Assembly (NCBI RefSeq): GCF_014844135.1
Contig: NZ_CP041403.1
Coordinates: forward strand, 682,001-746,000
Origin: Arcobacter sp. FWKO B
Lineage (GTDB): Bacteria; Campylobacterota; Campylobacteria; Campylobacterales; Arcobacteraceae
Reading direction: 5' to 3'
DNA length: 64,000 nucleotides
How positions within the stretch are numbered: position 1 is the stretch's first letter; each line of letters begins with the position of its first letter. The notes beneath the pieces were generated by a model. The model ran no database searches and was not told the origin of the DNA. It saw only the letters and a list, made by a program, of their open reading frames with translations. Shown here piece after piece: positions 34,216 to 44,198 of the stretch. The position numbers and the translations under genes are program-made.

Positions 34216-35167
34216 TTTTCATTTCCTCTAAAACATCTGGTCTTAATTGTTCTAAATACTCTTTTGGTAATTTACCACTCCAAACACCAGGGATATATCC
34301 TTTTACCGATACAAAATATGAATATACCGTCTCAAATGTGAAAAATGAGATAATAGCACTACCCATAAAGTGCATAAATAAAGTAAACCTTTTGAGCTGA
34401 ATTGTCTCAGCGTGAGTCAAAGCTTCTGGATGCATAAACCATAACACAAATCCACTCACACATAAGATAAATCCAAACGCAACATACATATAATAGTTGA
34501 TTCTATTCATAGGCTCATACTTGCCTTTTAAAAATACACTATTCCACCATTTGACACTAGGTCTGACGAAAAATTTGTGGTCTTTAAAAGCGATAACTGT
34601 CATAATAAGCCATACTGGAATCCAACCAACTCCAACTATTTCATGCGTTGCTCTCATAAGTCTTGGTATATATCCACCACCTGTTACATTTCCAAATGTT
34701 ATTGAAAATCCAGTGATAAATAGATAAATCATCACTACGATATTAAGTAAAATTACTACCCTTTGAAATACAGAATAAACTTGCACCAAATCATTAGGAT
34801 TTGTTACTTTTGCTTGTTTTCTACCCTTTGCTATGATAAACATAGTAAGGAATAATAAAAACTCAACAAAAAATACTATTGGCAAAAGATGTTGTCTTTC
34901 TTCAAAGGCTCTTATTACCTCTGGTGCCATAGATTCATATTCTGGTCCAAAAGGTCCAACTTTACTTTGTTCATAATGACTTAAAGTTTCAAAAGGTACT
35001 ATTTGACCAGTAAAATTGCCTTGCAACATTTGTAATATAAACTGATATACATAGTTTATGTCTGCAATTGTCGCCAACCAAAAATACCAATATGTTAGTA
35101 GTACAAATAAAAAGCCTATTATCAAATATGCTTTATATTCACTTATGAAACTTGTTTTATTTTCCAT
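34211..35167 (-). CDS. fdhC: Formate dehydrogenase cytochrome b subunit (gamma)
   Basis: Membrane anchor passing electrons from FdhB to menaquinone. Several transmembrane helices are visible, with histidine candidates for haem b in TRLMRATHEIVGVG-type sequence and FMHFMGSAIISFFTFETVYS. An extra N-terminal helix (LIIGFLFVLLTYWYFWLA) precedes the cytochrome b561-like core. The start at MENKTSFISEYKA (318 aa) overlaps the fdhB stop by 11 bases; an ATG six codons earlier is possible. Confidence 0.9.
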   Translation of the reverse strand: MENKTSFISEYKAYLIIGFLFVLLTYWYFWLATIADINYVYQFILQMLQGNFTGQIVPFETLSHYEQSKVGPFGPEYESMAPEVIRAFEERQHLLPIVFFVEFLLFLTMFIIAKGRKQAKVTNPNDLVQVYSVFQRVVILLNIVVMIYLFITGFSITFGNVTGGGYIPRLMRATHEIVGVGWIPVWLIMTVIAFKDHKFFVRPSVKWWNSVFLKGKYEPMNRINYYMYVAFGFILCVSGFVLWFMHPEALTHAETIQLKRFTLFMHFMGSAIISFFTFETVYSYFVSVKGYIPGVWSGKLPKEYLEQLRPDVLEEMKK

Positions 35168-35765
35168 ATGCGTTTGTCCATCCATAAGGTGCAGATTGTA
35201 CTCCTTTTCCTTGTGCTACAAATCTTTGTCTAAAAATATTTGATACTTCTTGGCTATCTCCAACTAAAAGTGCTTTAGTTGAACACATAGCTGCACACAT
35301 AGGAACTTTACCTTCTGCAATTCTGTTTTGTCCATAAAGATGTCTTTCTTTTTCAGAATTTGTCTCTTCAGGACCACCAGCACACATTGTACATTTATCC
35401 ATTACACCTTTTGTACCAAATGCACCATCTTTTGGAAACTGTGGAGCACCAAAAGGGCAAGCGTATAGACAATAAGCACAACCTATACATTTGTTTTTAT
35501 CATGTAATACTATACCATCTTCTCTAATATAGAAACAATCAACTGGACAAACTTGTTGGCAAGGTGCATCTGTACAATGCATACAAGCAACAGATAAAGA
35601 GAACTCTAATCCCTCTATACCTTCGTTGATTGATACAACTTTTCTTCTACTGACACTTACTGGAAGCTCATGAGCCTCAGCACAAGCAATAGAACAGCCA
35701 TCGCAATGAATACATCTTTTTTCATCGCAGTAAAATTTCATTCTAGCTACTTCTAAACTACCCAT
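35157..35765 (-). CDS. fdhB: Formate dehydrogenase iron-sulfur subunit (beta)
   Basis: Electron-transfer subunit with four [4Fe-4S] sites: CIHCDGCSIAC, CMHCTDAPCQQVCPVDC, CIGCAYCLYACPFGAP and CTMCAGG with CAAMCSTKAL. The 202 residues match the Campylobacter FdhB, as does the start MGSLEVARMKFYCDE. It lies 9 bases after fdhA and overlaps fdhC. Confidence 0.95.
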   Translation of the reverse strand: MGSLEVARMKFYCDEKRCIHCDGCSIACAEAHELPVSVSRRKVVSINEGIEGLEFSLSVACMHCTDAPCQQVCPVDCFYIREDGIVLHDKNKCIGCAYCLYACPFGAPQFPKDGAFGTKGVMDKCTMCAGGPEETNSEKERHLYGQNRIAEGKVPMCAAMCSTKALLVGDSQEVSNIFRQRFVAQGKGVQSAPYGWTNAYGK

Positions 35766-35774
35766 CTTCGACTC

Positions 35775-38597
35775 CTAAGCTTTACTAATCGCACATAATC
35801 CACCTTTTGTTTCAGGGATTTGTGTAACGATATCATAACCGTAATTTGTAACAGTATTTGCACTTTCACCTGTTGCATAAGGTTTAGTACCTTCAGGATA
35901 TTTATGACCTAAATCTGTACCTTGAAATACACCAGCAAAATGGAAAGGTATAAAAATTCTATCAGATGCAACTGAATGTGAAAATTTAGCTTTTACCTTG
36001 ATTTTAGTACCTTGAGGAGAATGTATCCACATCATAGCACCATTTCTTATACCATATTCTCCAGCTAAATCTGGATTAATATCACAAAACATCTCTGGGG
36101 TTAATTTTGCAAGATATTTTGATGCTCTGTTTTCAATACCAGCACCATTCATATTTACAAGTCTTCCCGTTACAAGATTGATTGGGAAATCTTTTGCCCA
36201 GTCTTGTTTTGTTTGTTCACTTACATATCTAGTATCAACCCTAAAATGGTTTTTCTTATCAGCAAAACTTGGGAATTGTTGTACTAAATCTGTTCTTGGC
36301 GAATGTAATGGTTCTCTATGAAGAGGTATCTCATCTGCCCAACCCCATACAATAGCTCTAGCTTTTGCATTTCCATAAGGAGCAATTCCAGCTTCCATAC
36401 ATTTTTGTGCAATAAGGTTAGATTTATCAACTTTCCAATTTGCACCCATTTGTGCTTTTTCTTCTTCTGTAAGCTTGATTTTTAAGACTTCTTCAATATT
36501 ATCTTTTGTAATCTCAGGATATCCACTATTTTGAACTCCACCTCTTGGTGCAGAATTATTTTCAGAAAGTAGTGTAACACCATTTCTTTCCATCCCAAAA
36601 TTGTTTCTAAAGCCCATTCCACCTAGTCTTACAGGTTTACTTGTATCATAAAGATTTGGACTTCCACAATGTGTCGTAGTCCAGCAAGGCCAAGGTAAAC
36701 CATAATACTCACCACTCATCTCACCATATCCAGCCAAACTTACCTCATCAAACATATGCCAATTGTCAGTATGTTTTTTAATTCTTTCGCTTGTCCAACC
36801 AGTCAAACCAATAGTTTTTATAACTCTTGCTATTTCATTTGTCGCATCTTCTGGCCAAGTAAAATTTGTCCCCTTACCCATTCCAGCAGTTAACTGTTCA
36901 AAAAAGCCAAGTCTTTTTGCAAGTTCAAACATTATCTCATGATCTGGTTTTGATTCATACATAGGCTCGATAACTTTATATCTCCATTGTGCACTTCTAT
37001 TTGTTGCAGTAACACTACCACTTGTTTCAAATTGAGTAGCTGCAGGAAGTATATATACATTATCCATTTTATCAGTCAAAATAGCAGCTTCATTTACAAA
37101 TGGGTCTGCAAGAACTAATAATTCAAGATTATCAAGTCCTTCTTTAACTTTTGCTGTTTGTGCAGTTGATGTGATACCATTTCCAAATACTAAAAGAGCT
37201 TTCAGCCTTGTACCAGCATTATCAATAGCATCTTCACCAGGATTTCCACCTAAAACTCCAGCCCACCAACGAGCAAGTGTAAAGCCTTGTTTACCCATCC
37301 ACTCTGGTGATTTGAATCTTCCTTGTAACCAATCAAAATCAACTCCCCATTGTGATGCAAAATATTTCCAAGAACCTTCTGCTAGTCCATAATACCCTGG
37401 TAATGAGTCAGATAAACAACCCATATCAGTAGCACCTTGAACATTATCGTGTCCTCTTAAGATATTTGTTCCACCACCAGCAACTCCGATATTTCCAAGA
37501 GCTAGTTGTACAATTGGAGCAAGTCTAGTATTTGATGTTCCTATAGTGTGCTGAGTAAGTCCCATACACCATATCAAAGTTCCAGGTTTGCTTGAAGCAT
37601 ACAGTTTTGTAATTTGGATTAATTGCTCCGCTTTAATTCCTGTAACATCTTCTACCTTCTCAGGAGTCCATTGTTTAGATTCTTCAATTATTTGATCCAT
37701 TCCATAAACTCTACTAGCTATGAAGTTTTTATCATGCCAGTTGTTTTTGAAAATAAGATGCAACATACCATACATAAATGGTATATCAGTACCTGGTCTA
37801 ATAGGTGCATAAATATCTGCTTTTGCAGCAGTTTTTGTAAATCTAGGGTCTATTACTATAATTTTAGCATTGTTTCTTTCTTTAGCTTTTAGAAAATGTT
37901 GGAAACCTACTGGGTGATTTACCGCAGGGTTTGAACCAAAAATTATAATTGCTTTAGAATTTTGAATATCTCCCAAAGAATTTGTCATAGCTCCATAACC
38001 AAAAGTATTCGCCACACCGGCGACTGTTGAGCTGTGTCAGATTCTTGCTTGATGATCTATATTATTTGTACCAAACATTGCTGCAAATTTTCTGAAATAA
38101 TAAGCTTGTTCATTGCTTATTTTTGCAGAACCTAAAAATTGCACAGCATCTGGTCCATCTTTTTGTCTTAGTTCATCAAGTTTTTTTGAAATTCCATCTA
38201 ATGCTTCATTCCAAGAAATTCTTTTCCATTGTCCATTTTGTTTTACCATTGGGTATTTAAGTCTTACTTCAGATCTAACCATATCGATCATATCTGCACC
38301 TTTACAACAATGCCCACCAAGACTCACTGGGTGATCTTGTGCAACTTCTTGTCTTACCCAAACACCATTTTGTACTTCAGCAATAACTCCACATCCAACA
38401 GAGCATGCTGTACATATTGTTTTAACTTCTTTTGACCCTGGAAAAGGATTTTTAATCTCTTCCGCAGTCGCTTCTCTAGTAACACCTGTACTAGCTAAGC
38501 TAGAAGTAACTCCAAACGCACCTGCTAAAGCAGTCATTTTAAGAAATGACCTTCTTCCAACCTTTGCATTTAGAGTCTCATATGCATTTACTGACAT
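35775..38597 (-). CDS. fdhA: Formate dehydrogenase catalytic subunit, selenocysteine-containing (Sec187)
   Basis: Periplasmic tungsten/molybdenum bis-MGD enzyme oxidising formate to CO2. The frame is continuous if the TGA at 38037-38039 (codon 187) is read as selenocysteine: HQARI-Sec-HSSTVAGVANTFGYG is the FDH active-site motif. A Tat signal (GRRSFLKMTALAGAFGV) and a [4Fe-4S] site (Cys62, 65, 69, 97) come first. Total 940 aa, close to C. jejuni FdhA. A hairpin follows the UGA. Without recoding it would be mis-called as two genes of 186 and 746 residues. Operon: polyferredoxin, TorD-like, small Tat protein, fdhA, fdhB, fdhC. Confidence 0.97.
38009..38036 (-). promoter_or_regulatory. SECIS element of fdhA
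   Basis: Just after the UGA, the mRNA forms TCGCC-GGTGT-GGCGA (38023 to 38009), a GC-rich stem with a GGUGU loop starting 13 bases after the stop codon. Spacing and a GGU-type loop resemble the E. coli fdhF SECIS bound by SelB. It holds one of only two CCGG sites I found in the window. Confidence 0.75.
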
Positions 38598-38609
38598 ATT
38601 GACTCCTTT

Positions 38610-38816
38610 TTATTTAGCTTGTTTGTAATATTCTTCCCAAGCAGCTGTTTTTTTGTATAAAATCTCTTGTTTTTTAGATTTTCCAACCACAACACCATTA
38701 CTTACTTGTGATGCTGAACCTTTTACCGTAGTAGCTGTCAATACAGTAGCACCAAGTGCAGCAGTACCAGTCACTATTGCCGCTTTTTTGACAAAATCTC
38801 TTCTGCTATTTTGCAC
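38610..38816 (-). CDS. Small twin-arginine signal protein of the formate dehydrogenase operon
   Basis: 68 residues: a Tat motif (SRRDFVKKAAIVTGTAALG) and a short tail (TAAWEEYYKQAK). A protein of this kind precedes fdhA in C. jejuni as well. It may be a small exported partner or chaperone of FdhA; function is not established. It lies 12 bases before fdhA. Confidence 0.85.
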   Translation of the reverse strand: MQNSRRDFVKKAAIVTGTAALGATVLTATTVKGSASQVSNGVVVGKSKKQEILYKKTAAWEEYYKQAK

Positions 38817-38905
38817 GACTAGCCTCCTCTTATAGAATTAGTCTCTCGCCAAAGAGACTTAAACAAGAAGCAAAAACTTCCTCTTTAAGTCCCTTTGGCT
38901 CAATC

Positions 38906-39646
38906 TTAAACCCCACAACTCCCATCGCTACATGATTGTTTTGGACCTAGAGCTTTCAAAGCTTTATTTCTTTCTCTTCTTGCTCTTTCTTCATCACTAA
39001 GATTATCTTTTGGTTTTAAATCTTCTTTTGGTTTTGGCTTAGAAACTTCAAGATATAACCTCTCAAACTCAATAAATGAGTGTAATATAACCATTAAGTT
39101 TTTGTATATATCTGCTTTTTCATGCTCATAAACACTTTTTGCAAACTCATCTATAAATTCATTTAAAATCTGAGCAAAAATACAATGGATTGTATTGTCA
39201 TACTCTTTTTGTCCATTATTTGAAAGCTCTATAAGTTCAGCCATAAAACCTAGTATAAAACCTATACTATCTTCATATTCATGGTATTTCTTTTCATCTC
39301 TTCTTAAGGCAGTTTTTGCGATAAATTCAAGCATTTGAACCCTTTTTTTACCACTTTCTACTTGCTCATCATAAAACGATGCTGTTGTTCTTATATTTTT
39401 TGTTTGTGGATTATGAAACAATTCATCATACTCGTGCATCAAAGCTTGATTTGATGTAAGGTCAAGCTTACTCAATATATTACTCACAGCTTTTAAACTA
39501 TCATCATCAAGTGGTGCTTTCTTTATAGTTTCAAGCAAATTTAACAAATTAAAATATTGTGAATTATCACCTAAAAAAACAAAAAAGTTCGCAAATAGGT
39601 TATAATAAATTGCCCTAGCTTTATTTAATTCCATATTATTTTTCAT
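38906..39646 (-). CDS. TorD/DmsD-like molecular chaperone for formate dehydrogenase
   Basis: 246-residue, mostly helical cytoplasmic protein with the TorD-family core LMHEYDELFHNPQTKNIRTT and a central helical bundle. These chaperones bind Tat signal peptides and help cofactor loading. The C-terminus adds a charged linker and KQSCSDGSCGV, two cysteines not typical of TorD, possibly metal- or selenium-linked. It overlaps the polyferredoxin gene (ATGA), and the small Tat protein and fdhA follow it. Confidence 0.85.
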   Translation of the reverse strand: MKNNMELNKARAIYYNLFANFFVFLGDNSQYFNLLNLLETIKKAPLDDDSLKAVSNILSKLDLTSNQALMHEYDELFHNPQTKNIRTTASFYDEQVESGKKRVQMLEFIAKTALRRDEKKYHEYEDSIGFILGFMAELIELSNNGQKEYDNTIHCIFAQILNEFIDEFAKSVYEHEKADIYKNLMVILHSFIEFERLYLEVSKPKPKEDLKPKDNLSDEERARRERNKALKALGPKQSCSDGSCGV

Positions 39647-41319
39647 ATATTACCTGCTTTCATTTGATTTACATAATCTTTCATCATAACTTTTGGTTTG
39701 CATTGCTCACAACAATAAAGTGTTCTTTCTTTTATCGGATCAGCAAATATTGGTATCATTTTTGATGCAACCTTTTCGATAGCCTTTACAGTAGCAAACT
39801 CTTTGCCACACTCGACACATGCAAAAAGTTTATCTTTCGCTAAAACTTCTGATTTAAACCAACTAGGATTTAGCTTGATAACATCTTTTTCAATACTCAA
39901 ACACTCTTTTTCAGGACAAGACAACTCACAATATCCACAAGCTGTACAAACAGAAGGATTAAGTTTTAATTCATTTGTTTTAGAATCAGCCCAAAGTGCA
40001 TTTACATTACATGCTCCAACACAACTTAGGCATAAAGTACATTTGGCTTCATCAACACGAACATGTGCATAATGGATATGTTCTCCAGTCAGAACAACAC
40101 CTAAATCATCAGATTTTACGATATTTTCAAGTCTTGTTGCAAAAATCTCTCTTTTTTTCATACCAGCTTGATTGATATTGAAATAACTATCATCAATAAC
40201 AGATACTTCCTCTAATGCTCTTTTTAACTCATCTAAATCTTTTGCTACTATAATGGCATCTTTTCCATATCTTTTTTGATAAATATCATTTAAGATTCTG
40301 ATACTATCTCCACTACCTTTTGATATAAAATCCGTATAAAAAATCACTTGTGAGCCACTTAATTGTAAAAGAGTCAAAAAAGAGCTTTCATGCAAGAACT
40401 TCTCACCATCTATCATAAATGGCAAAACTCCCTCTTTTAAATCTAGTTTTATATTTTGAATATCCATCTTCGCTGGTATAATTAATGGTATATGATTTTT
40501 GTACATTAAACTTATTTCATATAAAGCATCCCTATTTGTAGATGTGTAATCCAAAGCACCACTTGGACAAACCGAAATACACCCACCACATCCATGACAA
40601 TCTATTTGAGAAAAAACCAGATGTTTATTTGTCTCATCTTTTACTATAGCTACAGTTGGGCAAACTTCAACACATTTACCACAAATATCTCCTCTTCTTT
40701 CGTGATATTGACAAATATTTTTATCATAAGTTGTAAATTTTTTATATTCATATTCACTTATATTTTTTCTTACAATTTCTAAGCACTCTTTTTGACCTAA
40801 AATATTTGGGTCTAAAGTACCACTTTGTTTAGTAGCTACCTCTTTTGCATCAAAATATATTATTTGATCAACTTGAAGTTTTACAATAATATCTTTTGAA
40901 TTTACACTCACTTCTAAATTGCCAATATGTCCTGTGATATTTTCTAACATATCTTCACTAATTTGATACAAATCAAACTCATCTGCAAGTATATAATGCT
41001 TTATTGAGTTACAACTAGCTACATCACCTATTAAAAGAAGTTTATTACCAACCTCTTGAGTATATGAAACATCTTGTGCATAATCAAATTTAATAGAGGC
41101 TATATCATATAGTTTTTTTATATTTTGAATTTTTGAAGAAAAATTATCTTTAGTGTTCGATATATAAAAGTCAATCTCTTTTAAAACCACTTCACTTTTT
41201 ATTTTATCTGTATTAGAGAACAAAAAAGTTTCACTATCTTGTAATGATGTAGTTACTAAAATAGACTCATCAATAGGAAAATCTAACCCTTTTGGATTGT
41301 AGTATACATACTCTTGCAT
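39643..41319 (-). CDS. Polyferredoxin (four [4Fe-4S] motifs) of the formate dehydrogenase operon
   Basis: 558 residues, cytoplasmic by lack of a signal. Ferredoxin pairs are at CGKCVEVCPTVAI / CHGCGGCISVCPSGA (about 211-255) and CTLCLSCVGACNVNA / CTACGYCELSCPEKEC (about 428-475). A further CVECGKEF ... CCEQCKPK near the end could bind zinc or iron. The N-terminal ~180 residues are not recognised. The same gene heads the C. jejuni fdh region. It may feed or accept electrons during FdhA assembly. Its start codon is 13 bases from the 20-bp palindrome at 41333. Confidence 0.85.
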   Translation of the reverse strand: MQEYVYYNPKGLDFPIDESILVTTSLQDSETFLFSNTDKIKSEVVLKEIDFYISNTKDNFSSKIQNIKKLYDIASIKFDYAQDVSYTQEVGNKLLLIGDVASCNSIKHYILADEFDLYQISEDMLENITGHIGNLEVSVNSKDIIVKLQVDQIIYFDAKEVATKQSGTLDPNILGQKECLEIVRKNISEYEYKKFTTYDKNICQYHERRGDICGKCVEVCPTVAIVKDETNKHLVFSQIDCHGCGGCISVCPSGALDYTSTNRDALYEISLMYKNHIPLIIPAKMDIQNIKLDLKEGVLPFMIDGEKFLHESSFLTLLQLSGSQVIFYTDFISKGSGDSIRILNDIYQKRYGKDAIIVAKDLDELKRALEEVSVIDDSYFNINQAGMKKREIFATRLENIVKSDDLGVVLTGEHIHYAHVRVDEAKCTLCLSCVGACNVNALWADSKTNELKLNPSVCTACGYCELSCPEKECLSIEKDVIKLNPSWFKSEVLAKDKLFACVECGKEFATVKAIEKVASKMIPIFADPIKERTLYCCEQCKPKVMMKDYVNQMKAGNI

Positions 41320-41332
41320 AACCTATGCCTTT

Positions 41333-41352
41333 TGGTAAAAATATTTTTACCA
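41333..41352. promoter_or_regulatory. TGGTAAA-N6-TTTACCA palindrome (copy 4), possible operator of the fdh operon
   Basis: TGGTAAAAATATTTTTACCA is a perfect 20-bp palindrome in the divergent region between the fdh operon and the three-gene sensor system. A weaker copy ends at 41404. Confidence 0.7.
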
Positions 41353-41384
41353 TTCTAACACCTTAGAACTTAACCGAGCCTTAA

Positions 41385-41404
41385 AAGTTAAAAAAATTTT
41401 ACCA
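41385..41404. promoter_or_regulatory. Weak second copy of the palindrome
   Basis: AAGTTAAAAAAATTTTACCA keeps 11 of 14 conserved positions, 52 bases from the perfect copy, in the same divergent promoter region. Confidence 0.25.
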
Positions 41405-41462
41405 TAAGTATTTTTTTGCTAAGATATTACTATTATATCCTTAGATAAATAAAGGTAATTTA

Positions 41463-42596
41463 TTGATAAAAAGTTTTTATATAAATTTGATTTTATTATT
41501 AAGTATTTTTTCTACTATACAAGCCAAAGAAGAGTTGGTTTTTGGTACTTCTCTTCCTATGAATGGTATTATGCAAGAATGGGGAGATGGTGTTATTAGT
41601 GGAGCAAATTCATATTTTTACTATACAAATGATAATAATATACTTCAACAATATCGTATCAAACTGATTGCATATGATGACAAATATGAACCTGATTCTA
41701 CATATTTAAACACCAAAAAACTAATAACCCAAGATAAGGTTTTTGGACTATTTGGTTTTGTTGGAACCCCAACAGTAAAAAATATTTTATCTATTATCAA
41801 CGATAATAACACACCTTTTATTGCCCCTTTTACAGGTGCTATGTTTTTAAGAGACAATCATAATCCTGATATTATCAACCTAAGAACAAACTACTATAAA
41901 GAGATTAAATCAATCGTAAACTATCTTCATAACATAAAACACATCGATGAATTTTCTGTTTTTTACCAAAATGATGATTATGGTCATGAGGGGTACACTT
42001 CTTTACTTAAAATCCTTAAATTACAAGATTTAAAGCTTATTTCAGAAGGTACATATAAGCGGAATACTCTTTCTATCAATCATGCTATAAATGAAATAAA
42101 AGAATCAAAACCAAAAGCTATTATTATGATTGGTGCACATAAAGCAAATTCAACTTTTATAAAAAAAGCAAGACTAGATGAAAACTTCAAAAATACAATA
42201 TTTGCAATAGTATCATTTGGTGATGCAGATGCAATGATAAAAGATTTGGATTATGAAAGTGAAAATCTAATATTTTCACAAATAGTCCCTAGCTATAATG
42301 ATACTACTATACCTATAGTCAAACAATACAGAAAGATTTATTCTAATTACTATCCAAATAAAGAATATAGTTTTATCTCATTAGAGGCTTTTATAGGTGC
42401 AAAAATTGTGGTTGATTCAATGAGAGAAATATCTGGTAAAATAACTCAAAAAAAGTTTATTCAAAATATTAAGCAATATAAAAATAGTGAAGAAGGGATA
42501 ATCATAGAATACAAAAACAAACAATTACTCAATAAAGTATATTTATTTGAATATACTAATTTTAATTTTAAAGAAATCATATATGATAATCAATAA
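41463..42596 (+). CDS. Periplasmic ligand-binding protein (Peripla_BP_6 / LivJ-like), sensor component
   Basis: Signal peptide (MIKSFYINLILLLSIFSTIQA) then a type I periplasmic-binding fold: FGTSLPMNGIMQEWGDGVI, LITQDKVFGLFGFVGTPTV, FSVFYQNDDYGHEGYTSLL. Length 377 aa. A TTG start is used; AAAGG is 9 bases upstream and a signal peptide follows directly. No ABC transporter genes accompany it; instead it overlaps a histidine kinase, so it probably presents a ligand to the kinase. The ligand is unknown; formate or a related acid is suggested only by the neighbouring fdh operon. Confidence 0.85.
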   Translation: MIKSFYINLILLLSIFSTIQAKEELVFGTSLPMNGIMQEWGDGVISGANSYFYYTNDNNILQQYRIKLIAYDDKYEPDSTYLNTKKLITQDKVFGLFGFVGTPTVKNILSIINDNNTPFIAPFTGAMFLRDNHNPDIINLRTNYYKEIKSIVNYLHNIKHIDEFSVFYQNDDYGHEGYTSLLKILKLQDLKLISEGTYKRNTLSINHAINEIKESKPKAIIMIGAHKANSTFIKKARLDENFKNTIFAIVSFGDADAMIKDLDYESENLIFSQIVPSYNDTTIPIVKQYRKIYSNYYPNKEYSFISLEAFIGAKIVVDSMREISGKITQKKFIQNIKQYKNSEEGIIIEYKNKQLLNKVYLFEYTNFNFKEIIYDNQ

Positions 42597-44124
42597 TCTA
42601 CTAAAAGTATTTGATAAACTCCCTTTTGCAAATAAAACAAACTTTTTAATTTTTATTATAACAGGTGGGATGCTTTGTATTATAATACTTTCTCAGATTT
42701 CAACATATGCTATAAAAAGCGATTTTGAAAGACTTTTTGAAAACAGAACAAAACCACTGGTAGATTTGGAAAATCTAAAAGATACTTGTGAAATAAATAT
42801 CAAAGATACTATCATAGATATATCAAAAGGTGAAATACCACTTGAAGATGGATTAGAAGTTCTTAACCTTGCTCAAGGTCTAATAAAAAACTACTGGAAA
42901 AGTTATAAAGATGCAAAACAAAATCAACATACAAATTTATTTACATCTTTAGTAAAAAAGATTTTTTTACAATCAACTGACAATACCCATAACGAACTCC
43001 TTTTTGAACGACTAATACATAATATAGATACTAAAATAACAAAAATAGACCACTATTTAACAGATTTTGACCCTCAAAAATCAGAGCAGTTAATATTTGA
43101 AGTCAATGCTGTAAAAGTTTATATTACAAGTCTTATTAATTACGATTTAAAAATCATTATTGCAGAAAAAAATGATACTGAAAAGTTATTTGGATTTTTA
43201 TTTTTATTTTCAATAATTTCAATTTTCTTTGTATTTTTATTTTCGATTTTATTATCTATTATTATCTTAAACAATTTTAAAAAACTTCACAAAGTACTTG
43301 AAATAAAAGTTGAGAAAAAAACAAAAGAGTTATTAGAGCTTAATAGTTCCCTAGAACAAAGAATAACAAATGAAGTTAAAAACAGCCGTAAAAAAGATTT
43401 TGTAATGTTCCAACAAGCCAAACTAGCCTCAATGGGTGAAATGCTTCAAAATATAGCCCACCAATGGCGTCAGCCTCTTGGAAGTCTAAGTATGATAATA
43501 CAAAGTTTTCAAACCAAAATGGAACTTGGCAAACTAACACCTGAATTTGTAGATACAAAAGTAAAAGATGCCTTACTTTTGGCTGATAATATGTCTCATA
43601 CATTAGATGATTTTAGAAATTTCTTCAACCCAGAAAAAGCAAAAACAACTTTTAGTATTCAAAAATGTATTGAAAAGTCATTTGAACTTGCAAAATATAT
43701 ACTAGAAAAAGAAAATATAAAACACGAAATTGTCATCAAAAAAGATGTGATTATAACAAGCTACTATAATGAACTCTCACATGTATTTTTAAACCTTATA
43801 AACAATTCTAAAGATGCATTCTTAAATAGATGTACAAAAGAAGAAAAAATCATCAAAGTGCTTGTCAAAGCTTATAAAAATAGGCTTTACATACACTTTA
43901 TAGATAATGGTGGAGGAATACCTGAACATATAATCTCACAGATTTTTGAGCCTTATTTTACAACTAAATACAAAAGTGCAGGGACTGGTATAGGGCTTTA
44001 TATGTCAAAGCAAATCATTGAAACACATATGAAAGGTTCAATTACTTGTAAAAATATCCCAAATACACTAAGTAATTGTCGAGGTTGCAAATCTGCATTA
44101 TTTATCATAGAAATACCAATATAA
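42583..44124 (+). CDS. Membrane sensor histidine kinase
   Basis: Two transmembrane helices (about 20-37 and 200-228 of this start) bracket a helical periplasmic domain. A coiled coil leads to the phosphoacceptor box MLQNIAHQWRQPLGSLSM and the ATPase motifs NLINNSKDAF, FIDNGGGIP and GTGIGLYMSKQII. The start MIINNLLKVFDKLPF (513 aa) overlaps the binding-protein gene by 14 bases. The response regulator follows. The HQWRQPL type is common in Campylobacterota kinases. Confidence 0.88.
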   Translation: MIINNLLKVFDKLPFANKTNFLIFIITGGMLCIIILSQISTYAIKSDFERLFENRTKPLVDLENLKDTCEINIKDTIIDISKGEIPLEDGLEVLNLAQGLIKNYWKSYKDAKQNQHTNLFTSLVKKIFLQSTDNTHNELLFERLIHNIDTKITKIDHYLTDFDPQKSEQLIFEVNAVKVYITSLINYDLKIIIAEKNDTEKLFGFLFLFSIISIFFVFLFSILLSIIILNNFKKLHKVLEIKVEKKTKELLELNSSLEQRITNEVKNSRKKDFVMFQQAKLASMGEMLQNIAHQWRQPLGSLSMIIQSFQTKMELGKLTPEFVDTKVKDALLLADNMSHTLDDFRNFFNPEKAKTTFSIQKCIEKSFELAKYILEKENIKHEIVIKKDVIITSYYNELSHVFLNLINNSKDAFLNRCTKEEKIIKVLVKAYKNRLYIHFIDNGGGIPEHIISQIFEPYFTTKYKSAGTGIGLYMSKQIIETHMKGSITCKNIPNTLSNCRGCKSALFIIEIPI

Positions 44125-44198
44125 AATATTGAATTTTAAATTATCGATATATTATAGCACTTTTGATATAATGCCACTACACAATTAGGAGCAATTTA

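Noticed and set aside
35775-38015. Two separate formate dehydrogenase genes (746 aa and 186 aa).
   Set aside because: They are one gene interrupted only by a selenocysteine UGA; motif, length and SECIS-like hairpin agree.
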